A stretch of DNA of 46,919 nucleotides. Source: Bacteroidaceae bacterium (GTDB lineage Bacteria; Bacteroidota; Bacteroidia; Bacteroidales; Bacteroidaceae). The notes beneath the pieces were generated by a model. That model saw only the letters and a list, made by a program, of their open reading frames with translations. It ran no database searches and was not told where the DNA came from. How positions within the stretch are numbered: position 1 is the first letter of the stretch; the number at the start of each line of letters is the position of its first letter. Both the position numbers and the translations under genes were made by a program. Of the stretch, positions 8,984 through 15,935 are shown in pieces. The DNA lies in NCBI GenBank assembly GCA_017962495.1, contig JAGCVH010000022.1, positions 1 to 46,919 of the forward strand, read 5' to 3'.

Positions 8984-9280
8984 TTAGTTACTAACGCGTT
9001 CTCCCTGGGCATAGACCACATTCATGCGCTCGACGGTAATCCGTTCCCAGACATGTTCGGTGACATAGTCTTCATGGGCGAGGTATTCGTCCACATCCTC
9101 GCGGCTCTGGAACTCCATCACGAGGACTGAACCCTTCAGATTACCGGCATCATCCAGCAGACCGCCTGCACAAACGAGATGCTCCTTCAGTCGTTCCATT
9201 CCTTCCAGGTGAAGAGGTCGAACCTCCATTCGTTTGGCCAGCATTCCTTCGCCGTCGTAAGCCGTTATAACGAATTGCAT
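8984..9280 (-). CDS. YCII/EthD-like small protein
   Basis: A 98-residue ferredoxin-like alpha+beta protein of the YciI family, with the usual opening MQFVITAYDGEG, R-x-x-HL (VRPLHLEGM) with a conserved His, and the GSVLVMEFQSREDVDEYL segment. YciI proteins are dimeric, with a His/Asp pair that may catalyse a dehalogenase- or isomerase-like step, but most are uncharacterised. The gene lies 23 nt upstream of the HD gene and 21 nt after the GNAT gene within the same operon. Confidence 0.85.
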   Translation of the reverse strand: MQFVITAYDGEGMLAKRMEVRPLHLEGMERLKEHLVCAGGLLDDAGNLKGSVLVMEFQSREDVDEYLAHEDYVTEHVWERITVERMNVVYAQGERVSN

Positions 9281-9301
9281 AATGATGATATTTTAGTGTG
9301 A

Positions 9302-9733
9302 TTACAGATTCTTTTCCATCTTGAAACAAGTAAAAGTCTCGCCTTCAATCTTCCGTTTAAAGTTTGCTACATAACCTATTGTCTCATAAAACTGTATCTT
9401 ATTGTCACGACTCTCGACAACCGACACCTTGAAACCCATTTCCCTCGCCCACTCTTCTGCTTCTGCGACGACTCGCGTACCGATGCCCTGATGGCGATAT
9501 TCTGGCAGGACGACGATGCGTCCCAGCATGATGTGTTCCTCGTCCAAGGGATAGAGTCGACAGGTGGCTATGGGCAGATAATCGTCCACGGCTACGATAT
9601 ATTTCGTGTCTGGCGTATCGTGTTCGTCGAACTCCACTTCGAGCGAAATCCGATGCTTGCGAGCCATCGCCTGAATGCGCACATAGTAGGCTCCTGCCCG
9701 CGTTGCCGTAGTTGTTGCTCTAAGGATTTTCAT
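9302..9733 (-). CDS. GNAT N-acetyltransferase
   Basis: A 143-residue GNAT-fold protein. The acetyl-CoA pyrophosphate-binding motif A is clear: IVVLPEYRHQGIGTRVVAEAEEWA, followed by KVSVVESRDNKIQFYETIGY (motif B). The ATG at 9733 gives MKILRATTTATRAG and leaves a 2-nt gap to the SDR stop at 9736. A longer reading frame to 9844 exists but would overlap the SDR gene, so it is rejected. The acceptor amine is unknown. Confidence 0.85.
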   Translation of the reverse strand: MKILRATTTATRAGAYYVRIQAMARKHRISLEVEFDEHDTPDTKYIVAVDDYLPIATCRLYPLDEEHIMLGRIVVLPEYRHQGIGTRVVAEAEEWAREMGFKVSVVESRDNKIQFYETIGYVANFKRKIEGETFTCFKMEKNL

Positions 9734-9735
9734 GT

Positions 9736-10443
9736 CTATTGTTCCAATGTCCAACCGTTGTCGCCGTGATAAATCATCTGACGGGTCATACCGCCGTCGA
9801 TGCAGATGTTCTCGCCCGTGATGAAACCCGCTTTGTCCGAGCAAAGGTAGAGCACCATGTTGGCGATGTCCAATGGATTTCCCACGCGCCCTGCTGGTTG
9901 CTGAACGGCGTCAGGACCTTCATAAACGGTGTACGCGGTATCTATCCAACCAGGCGAAATGGAGTTGACGCGCACCCTTCCTGCAAGGCTGACCGCCAAA
10001 GCATGGGTCAGCGCTGCAATACCGCCCTTTGCCGCCGTATAACTTTCCGTCTGGGGTTGACTCATGCGATCGCGCGATGAAGATATGTTGACGATAGCCG
10101 CACCCTCGGCAAAATGCGGAGCAAAGAGTTTGGCAAGGTAGAACGGAGCCGTAACACCCACACTCAGAGCATATTGGAACTCCTCGTAACTGCACGTGTC
10201 GATTCCTTTCATCAGCGGCAGAGCATTGTTGATGAGATAGTCCACATGCCCGTGCTTATCGATCACATCTTTTGCAAACTCTTCCAACACTTGTTTGTCG
10301 GCAAGGTCGCCTACGAAGTGGTCTCCCTGCTGAATATCTATCACGCAAACCCTTGCGCCTGCCTTCCGAAATTCATCGGCAATACAGCGCCCGATGCCTT
10401 GAGCACCTCCCGTAACGACGGCAACTTTATCCTTGAAATCCAT
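9736..10443 (-). CDS. short-chain dehydrogenase/reductase (classical SDR)
   Basis: A 235-residue NAD(P)-dependent oxidoreductase. The Rossmann motif TGGAQGIG is at residues 11-18. DLAD at about 46-49 and NNA at 72-74 follow, and the catalytic set Ser122, Tyr135, Lys139 is in SSSRDRM...SYTAAKGG. The C-terminus has the FITGENICIDGGMT signature. Asp at the end of strand 2 (VIDIQQG) favours NAD(H). It may act on a sugar, polyol or 3-oxoacyl substrate, which sequence alone does not settle. Sits between the carbonic anhydrase and GNAT genes. Confidence 0.9.
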   Translation of the reverse strand: MDFKDKVAVVTGGAQGIGRCIADEFRKAGARVCVIDIQQGDHFVGDLADKQVLEEFAKDVIDKHGHVDYLINNALPLMKGIDTCSYEEFQYALSVGVTAPFYLAKLFAPHFAEGAAIVNISSSRDRMSQPQTESYTAAKGGIAALTHALAVSLAGRVRVNSISPGWIDTAYTVYEGPDAVQQPAGRVGNPLDIANMVLYLCSDKAGFITGENICIDGGMTRQMIYHGDNGWTLEQ

Positions 10444-10458
10444 AGTTCAATGCCTTTC

Positions 10459-11001
10459 TTACACGATTTCCTCCAAAGCACCTGTTTCGGAGTCGATGAT
10501 GAAGCCCCGAACCACGATGTCCTTCGGCACGAGAGGATGGGTCTTGATGGTCTCAACGGTCTTGCGGACTGATTCGGGAGTGTCCTTGAAGCCCTCCAGC
10601 CAGTGATGCAGGTCTATACCGCACTTCTGTATGGTGTCGAGCGTCTCGTCAGTAACGCCTCGCGCTGTCATCTCGTGATGGAAATGACTGAAACTCATGT
10701 GGCAGGCACCGCAATGCGAATGGGCAACGACCATGATTTCCTCCACGCCCAGCTCGTAGATGGCCACAATCAGGCTTCGCATAGCCGAGTCGAAAGCCGA
10801 AATGACCAAGCCTCCCGCGTTCTTAATAATCTTTGCGTCGCCGTTCTTCAGTCCCAGTGCTGCCGGCAGCAGTTCGGTCAGGCGGGTGTCCATGCACGAC
10901 AGTACAGCAAGTTTCTTGTCGGGGTACTTGTCCGTGATATACTTCTCGTAGCCTTTTTGCTCTACGAAAGTCTTATTGAAATTGATAATCTGGTCTATCA
11001 T
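10459..11001 (-). CDS. beta-class carbonic anhydrase
   Basis: A 180-residue zinc enzyme that interconverts CO2 and bicarbonate in the cytoplasm. The Zn site motif SCMDTR holds Cys36, Asp38 and Arg40; HSHCGAC at 94-100 supplies His94 and Cys97. The length is short, as for the compact type II beta-carbonic anhydrases. Gut Bacteroidota need bicarbonate for PEP carboxykinase and fumarate-succinate metabolism. Second gene of the minus-strand operon. Confidence 0.93.
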   Translation of the reverse strand: MIDQIINFNKTFVEQKGYEKYITDKYPDKKLAVLSCMDTRLTELLPAALGLKNGDAKIIKNAGGLVISAFDSAMRSLIVAIYELGVEEIMVVAHSHCGACHMSFSHFHHEMTARGVTDETLDTIQKCGIDLHHWLEGFKDTPESVRKTVETIKTHPLVPKDIVVRGFIIDSETGALEEIV

Positions 11002-11019
11002 AGTTGAGATTTGTTGGTA

Positions 11020-11460
11020 TTACGCTTTAGTCCAAGTCATCCGGATGTGAGGGATACCGTCGAGCATGAAGGTGTCTGACGACTGCCTGAAGCCCACGCT
11101 CTCATAGAATCCCCGAGCATACTCCTGCGCCTCTATGTCGATGCGCGTGGCTCCGAAGTGGGCTATGGCGGCGTCTATGGCGTGAAGCATGATTTGCTTG
11201 CCGTAGCCCTTCCCGCGTTCAGTGGTGACTACTCTGCCGATGGACACCTCGTCAAGATGCGTTCCGGCAGGACACACACGAGCCAGGGCAACCACCTTAT
11301 CGCCGACGGTCAACCACAGGTGGATGGAATCCTGGTCATCGCCGTCCATATCCTGATAGACGCAGTTCTGCTCCACAACAAATACCTCGCTTCTCACCCG
11401 CAGCAGTTCGTAGAGTTCGTCGAGCGTCAGTTTCCCGTATGGTTTCTCGTGTAGCGTCAT
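11020..11460 (-). CDS. ElaA-family GNAT acetyltransferase
   Basis: A 146-residue protein matching ElaA: LYELLRVRSEVFVVEQNCVYQDMDGDDQD near the N-terminus, then VSIGRVVTTERGKGYGKQIM (acetyl-CoA site) and IDIEAQEYARGFYESVGF. Members acetylate an unidentified substrate. First gene of the operon, downstream of a -7 box at 11504-11511. Confidence 0.9.
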   Translation of the reverse strand: MTLHEKPYGKLTLDELYELLRVRSEVFVVEQNCVYQDMDGDDQDSIHLWLTVGDKVVALARVCPAGTHLDEVSIGRVVTTERGKGYGKQIMLHAIDAAIAHFGATRIDIEAQEYARGFYESVGFRQSSDTFMLDGIPHIRMTWTKA

Positions 11461-11503
11461 CAGTCCGATAGTCTTATTTGGCTCAATGTCTGTCTATTAG
11501 GTG

Positions 11504-11511
11504 CAAAGTTA
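11504..11511 (-). promoter_or_regulatory. -7 box for the six-gene elaA-HD operon
   Basis: The minus strand reads TAACTTTG, a match to TAnnTTTG, 43 nt before the ElaA start codon. This is the only clear promoter ahead of the six genes, so they are probably co-transcribed to 8367. Confidence 0.6.
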
Positions 11512-11635
11512 GTAAGAATTGGGAGGATAACCAAATTATCGGTTTGGAATGTGCATAATCACAATAATAATGCCCGTCGGGGCAATTTGTCGCGTGCCTG
11601 ATGCGTTATATAGTTAGAAAGAAATTGTCACGACT

Positions 11636-12730
11636 ATGAAGAAGCTCATCCTCGCCCTTTTGATGGCCTCCGCAGCCATCGGCCTCATGGCACAGACACG
11701 CTGGTACAATCCCTTGGAAGCAGGCGAAAACACGATTCACGGACGCTGGTGGAACAGCGAGTTGAAGGACACCTATCACCGCATGACGCCCCGCGCAGAG
11801 AACATTGTCCGCAATGCCGTATGGAACCTCTCCAAGCAGTCGGCAGGCCTCTCCATCTGTTTCCACACCAATGCCCCAAGCGTGAAGGTGCGCTACAAAG
11901 TGAAGGGCGGACTGAACATGTTCCACATGCCCACGACGGGAGTCTCCGGTCTCGACCTCTATGCCACCGACGCCAACGGACAATTGCGCTGGTGCGCCAG
12001 CAAATTTAACCTATCGTTCAAGGACACCATCAATTACGAATTCAAGGACCTGACCTACTTCACGGGAATAGATCGCGGCTACGACTTCGAACTCTTCCTG
12101 CCCCTCTACAACGAGGTCTCCTGGATGCAGATTGGCGTGACTGAAGGTTACGAACTGCGCTTCATCCCCACCTCCTCCGAACGTCCCATCGTTGTCTATG
12201 GAACCTCGATAGCACAAGGCGCATGTGCCTCGCGCACAGGTATGGCGTGGACGAATATCGTACACCGCGAGAGCGGTTATCCCGTCGTCAACCTCGGCTT
12301 CTCGGGCAATGGACAATTGGATGCAGAGACTTTCCAATTCTTGGCAGAGATAGATGCAAGGCTATTCATCATCGACTGCCTGCCCAATATGGCAACGGAA
12401 CGGACTGAACTCATCTACGACCGTCTACTCAAGGGAGTAAACATCCTGCGGCAGAAGAGCCAGGCCCCTATCCTACTCGTTGAACACAACTACGCCAACG
12501 GCACTAGTTCACAGCAAAGTCTGGATTGGTACACCCATTCCAACGACGAGCAACGCCGCGCTTACAAGGCCATGAAGGCAAATGGTGTCAAGCACCTCTA
12601 TCTGCTCACCCACAAGGAACTCTCCTTCACACAGGAGTCGATGGTCGAAGGCATCCACCCCAACGACCTCGGTATGCGCCAGTATGCCGATGCCTACCTC
12701 CGTAAAATCCGCAAGATCCTGCGACGCTAA
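11636..12730 (+). CDS. secreted SGNH/GDSL esterase with N-terminal GxDLY domain
   Basis: A 364-residue secreted protein (signal peptide to about GLMAQ, residue 20). Residues ~30-175 form the beta-sandwich GxDLY domain, with the name motif GLDLY at 105-109. Residues ~180-360 form an SGNH hydrolase: block I VYGTSIAQGACASR with Ser191, block III GFSGNG, and block V EGIHPNDLG with His341. Relatives are carbohydrate acetylesterases acting on xylan or other hemicelluloses, which fits the neighbourhood. Block V has Glu338 where Asp is usual (DxxH), so the triad deviates slightly. Confidence 0.88.
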   Translation: MKKLILALLMASAAIGLMAQTRWYNPLEAGENTIHGRWWNSELKDTYHRMTPRAENIVRNAVWNLSKQSAGLSICFHTNAPSVKVRYKVKGGLNMFHMPTTGVSGLDLYATDANGQLRWCASKFNLSFKDTINYEFKDLTYFTGIDRGYDFELFLPLYNEVSWMQIGVTEGYELRFIPTSSERPIVVYGTSIAQGACASRTGMAWTNIVHRESGYPVVNLGFSGNGQLDAETFQFLAEIDARLFIIDCLPNMATERTELIYDRLLKGVNILRQKSQAPILLVEHNYANGTSSQQSLDWYTHSNDEQRRAYKAMKANGVKHLYLLTHKELSFTQESMVEGIHPNDLGMRQYADAYLRKIRKILRR

Positions 12731-12761
12731 AACTTATTTGACGATTGAACATTTGACATTT

Positions 12762-12949
12762 CTTGCTCCGCGTTGCTACGCAAGCGTAGGACTTTGTCCG
12801 TCCGATTACTTGCTCCGCGTTGCTACGCAAGCGTAGGACTTTGTCCGTCCGATTACTTGCTCCGCGTTGCTACGCAAGCGTAGGACTTTGTCCGTCCGAT
12901 TACTTGTTCCGCGTTGCTACGCAAGCGTAGGACTTCGTCCGTCCGATTA
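12762..12949 (+). repeat. 47-bp tandem repeat, four units
   Basis: Four head-to-tail units (12762-12808, 12809-12855, 12856-12902, 12903-12949). The first three are identical by eye; the fourth has two substitutions. Each unit contains two dyads: CTACGC-AA-GCGTAG and GGAC-TTT-GTCC (GGAC-TTC-GTCC in unit four). A degenerate fifth unit begins at 12950. The array is preceded by degenerate 7-bp units (12738-12760). Spurious open frames arise here because the unit contains no stop in several frames. Confidence 0.95.
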
Positions 12950-13043
12950 CTTGTTCCATTGCTCTACGCCGCTCAGCGATTGCAATGCTTTTACCAAGCG
13001 AAGCGACTGAAAGAACGCGTCCCTGCTTCGCAGATGCCGAGCG
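12903..13043 (+). repeat. left arm of 141-bp inverted repeat
   Basis: This arm consists of the last 47-bp unit plus ~94 bp of further hairpin-forming sequence. It is the reverse complement of 13534-13674 with about five mismatches counted by eye (roughly 96% identity), and no gap. The last ~55 bp, from TTTTACCAAGCGAAGCG to GCCGAGCG, are identical. The arms flank about 490 bp. Confidence 0.92.
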
Positions 13044-13050
13044 AGGCATT

Positions 13051-13095
13051 CTTGCTCCGTTGTTCTACACAAGCGTCCTTAAGGACGAGCGAGCG
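13051..13095 (+). repeat. degenerate copy of the dispersed repeat
   Basis: It starts CTTGCTCCGTTGTTCTACAC and ends with GTCCTTAAGGAC, a perfect 12-bp palindrome, followed by GAGCGAGCG. It aligns with the copy at 7118-7162 and with the start of the 47-bp unit, but the internal dyad bases differ. Confidence 0.6.
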
Positions 13096-13352
13096 TTGGG
13101 GAGTTTGCGACGGAGGAAAGGGAGAGGGGTCTTCTTTTATCTTATTTCACCTCAAAGATACAAAAAAACGTGACCAATGTGACAAATTTGGGAGAGCCAT
13201 TAAGGCTCCCCCCAATCGCTAAAAATCAACTTTACTTCGGCATGTGTGAAAGTGCGCCTGCCTAGTTGGAGCATAGGGGAAAGGCGGGGTTGATACTGAT
13301 TCTTCCCGCGCAAAATTTTTCTCATTATTATGCCGCAAAAATATATAATATT

Positions 13353-13384
13353 TTTGGCCATGTCGAATAAATTTACTATCTTTG
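13353..13384 (+). promoter_or_regulatory. consensus promoter with no gene downstream
   Basis: TTTG at 13353-13356, a 20-nt spacer and TATCTTTG at 13377-13384 make a textbook Bacteroidota promoter. AT-rich sequence lies just upstream (13334-13355), including an A-run/T-run dyad. Transcription would start near 13390 and run rightward. No protein gene lies on this strand before the terminator at 13749-13783. Confidence 0.8.
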
Positions 13385-13533
13385 CAATAAGGTTGAGAGG
13401 CAGAAGCCTCTGGCGAGAATGGAAAGCTGGCTCGATGATAAATCAACAATTGTTCGGTGCGCAACGAATGAGCGTTCGATGACACGAGAACCTAAGGGCC
13501 CTTAAGCGCGATGCACCAGCATCGCTAATGAAG

Positions 13534-13674
13534 CGCTCGGCATCTGCGAAGCAGGGACGCGTTCTTTCAGTCGCTTCGCTTGGTAAAAGCATTGCAAGCG
13601 CTGATCGGCGTAGAGCAACGGAGCAAGTAATCGGACGGACGAAGTCCTACGCTTGCGTAGCAACGCGGAGCAAG
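13534..13674 (-). repeat. right arm of 141-bp inverted repeat
   Basis: Reverse complement of 12903-13043. It holds one 47-bp unit (13628-13674), against four in the left arm, so the two arms have diverged in unit number but not much in sequence. Read on the + strand it forms part of the predicted RNA. Confidence 0.92.
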
Positions 13675-13695
13675 AAATGTAAAATGTAAAATGTA
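13675..13695 (+). repeat. heptamer tandem repeat AAATGTA, 3 units
   Basis: Three exact 7-bp units (13675-13681, 13682-13688, 13689-13695) directly flank the outer end of the right inverted-repeat arm. Degenerate units of the reverse-complement type (ACATTTG, ACATTTC) flank the outer end of the left arm near 12750, so the flank appears to belong to the element. Confidence 0.75.
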
Positions 13696-13748
13696 AAATC
13701 AGGCAGTTATAAGTTTCTAGTTTAAGTTGTTTCATGGTTGGCTGCCTG

Positions 13749-13783
13749 CGGTTCCGAAGCTTGCTTCGGGACCGATTTTTTTT
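13749..13783 (+). terminator. intrinsic terminator of the candidate RNA
   Basis: A 12-bp stem (CGGTTCCGAAGC with GCTTCGGGACCG, one wobble) closes on a 2-nt loop and is followed by GA-like spacing and eight T (13776-13783). This is the strongest intrinsic terminator in the gene-free region and points rightward. Confidence 0.88.
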
Positions 13784-13785
13784 GC

Positions 13786-13829
13786 TGAAAAATAAAGATT
13801 AAGAGAGACGCTAGATGCGGCTCTCTTAA
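13786..13829 (-). terminator. possible terminator for the 13886-14677 hydrolase
   Basis: A 9-bp stem (13799-13807 with 13821-13829) is extended by CGC/GCG across one mismatch with a TAGAT loop. On the minus strand it is followed by a T-rich stretch (13786-13798) rather than a pure T-run. It lies 57 nt past the stop codon. Confidence 0.4.
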
Positions 13830-13885
13830 GTGGTTTCGGGAGAAGGATTTGTAGTTGAGGGGAACACTACATTATGCTTTCAAAC

Positions 13886-14677
13886 TTAGTAATTGCCGAG
13901 GAAAGCTTTAATCTGTTCGAGAGACTCCTGAAATTCCTCGGGTTTGAAACCGTGGCCGGCACCTCGGATGACGTGTAGGCGGGCATTCGTGTAAATCTTA
14001 GCGGCACGTTCGGAACTGGCCAGGGGCACCACCCTGTCTGCATCGCCCTGAAGGATGAGAACGGGCTTGTCGTAACGGCCTATACGGTCGAAAGCATGTA
14101 CGTCGCGTAGTTCAAGATAGAAGCGCTTGCCGAGGGGTACGCCCCAGACGCGTGTAGTATCAGGCATACTTTCAGCTGGACGAGTATCCCTGCTGTCACC
14201 AAGCCCGATGGCGGGGAAAACGAGGATGAGGCGATAGATGTCGTCGGGCTTATTGGCAGCGGCGAGGGCCGCCACGAGTCCGCCCTGACTCTCGCCAACG
14301 AGCACGATACGGTTGGCATCGATGTCGGGATGTCGCCGGAAATAGGCTACGATGGCTTCCAGGTCGCGTTGCTCGTCGAGAACCGACATCTCCATCGTGT
14401 TATTGCCGCTGCGGCTGCCTACGGAACCGTTGGGAAAGTCGAAGGTATAACAGGCATACCCCATCGAGGCCAGCATGTCGAAGTAGTTGCACCCCCAGTC
14501 ATGGGTCCCGTTGAACCCATGTACAATGATGACCAATGGATGCTTCTGAGCCTTTTCAGCGGGCTTGTTGAGAATGCCGAAGATGTGGCGGCTACCATTG
14601 TCGATCCAAAGTTCTTCTCGCGTTTGTGCACTGACTCCCGTAACGACGAAAAGAAATGCGAGGAAAATGATTCTCAT
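13886..14677 (-). CDS. secreted alpha/beta hydrolase (esterase/lipase type)
   Basis: A 263-residue protein with a signal peptide (cleavage near GVSAQ, residue 18). The fold is clear: VIIVHGFNGTHDWG oxyanion region, nucleophile elbow LVGESQGG with Ser120, LILQGDADRVVP with the acidic residue at 202-204, and GAGHGF with His232. The elbow is followed by a small cap-like stretch. Related Bacteroidota proteins are annotated as alpha/beta hydrolase or acyl-CoA:diacylglycerol-like esterase, and the substrate may be an acylated sugar. The ATG at 14677 is preferred over a TTG two codons upstream. Divergent to nothing nearby; the CE1-type gene lies 76 nt upstream on the same strand. Confidence 0.82.
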   Translation of the reverse strand: MRIIFLAFLFVVTGVSAQTREELWIDNGSRHIFGILNKPAEKAQKHPLVIIVHGFNGTHDWGCNYFDMLASMGYACYTFDFPNGSVGSRSGNNTMEMSVLDEQRDLEAIVAYFRRHPDIDANRIVLVGESQGGLVAALAAANKPDDIYRLILVFPAIGLGDSRDTRPAESMPDTTRVWGVPLGKRFYLELRDVHAFDRIGRYDKPVLILQGDADRVVPLASSERAAKIYTNARLHVIRGAGHGFKPEEFQESLEQIKAFLGNY

Positions 14678-14753
14678 AATCAATAATACTTAAATAGTGC
14701 AACACTTATTTAACTGTCTTTATAAGCCACGGGACAACACAAAAAAGTTACTC

Positions 14754-15653
<900 letters not shown>

Positions 15654-15673
15654 TTAAAATGTAAATATCAGTG

Positions 15674-15681
15674 CAAAGTTA
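15674..15681 (-). promoter_or_regulatory. -7 box for the CE1-type esterase
   Basis: The minus strand reads TAACTTTG, 35 nt before the start codon at 15638. The rest of the 297-bp divergent region (15639-15935) holds the GH92 promoter and otherwise only AT-rich sequence in which I see no further structure. Confidence 0.6.
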
Positions 15682-15800
15682 ATCCTTATCGCAGAATAAT
15701 TATCATTTTTCCGCAACTTTTTACGCAAACAATCGGAAAATCCCTCACTCGGGAGTAATAATAAAGAATACGGCGCGCGTGAGGAATTTCATGCCGAAAG

Positions 15801-15833
15801 TTGTTCACTTATTACAAATTATTCGTATTTTTG
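15801..15833 (+). promoter_or_regulatory. promoter of the modular GH92 gene
   Basis: TATTTTTG at 15826-15833 fits TAnnTTTG, with TTG 22 nt upstream (15801-15803). The predicted start near 15840 leaves a leader of about 95 nt before the ATG at 15936. Confidence 0.55.
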
Positions 15834-15935
15834 CAACATGTAACTGTCGATGTGTCACACACCTAACGAAGAATTGGAACGATTTGAGCTTTGGGTAGAA
15901 TTCTTGCGTGGGTGAATTAACCTTCAAGCCGAGCG

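Larger units (their letters stand above)
13390..13783 (+). ncRNA. candidate structured non-coding RNA, about 394 nt
   Basis: Inferred from a consensus promoter at one end and a strong intrinsic terminator at the other. The 5' part has GAGGC-AGAA-GCCTC, a GGTT/AACC pair that could close a ~105-nt domain (about 13391-13494), the palindrome AAGGGCCCTT, and a perfect GCGATGC-ACCA-GCATCGC hairpin near 13507-13524. The 3' part contains the right arm of the 141-bp inverted repeat. I saw no signature of tmRNA, RNase P RNA or SRP RNA. A short reading frame of 28 codons (ATG 13419, TAA 13503-13505; MESWLDDK...) lies in the 5' domain and could be a leader peptide. Function unknown; the boundaries are predictions. 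Confidence 0.5.

Noticed and set aside
9734-9844. N-terminal extension of the GNAT gene
   Set aside because: It would overlap the end of the SDR gene, and the ATG at 9733 starts the family-typical sequence.
12914-13222. Open reading frames (and 13502-13735 on the other strand) that encode matching peptides in the repeat region
   Set aside because: The matching peptides arise because the DNA itself is an inverted repeat; hairpin bases, not codon positions, are conserved, and no start or leader signal is visible.
13390-13783. tmRNA, RNase P RNA or SRP RNA
   Set aside because: The characteristic conserved segments (for example the RNase P P4 region or the SRP apical loop) were not found.
12731-13885. 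Insertion sequence or integron
   Set aside because: No transposase or integrase gene, and the repeats are internal hairpin units rather than terminal repeats of a gene-bearing element.
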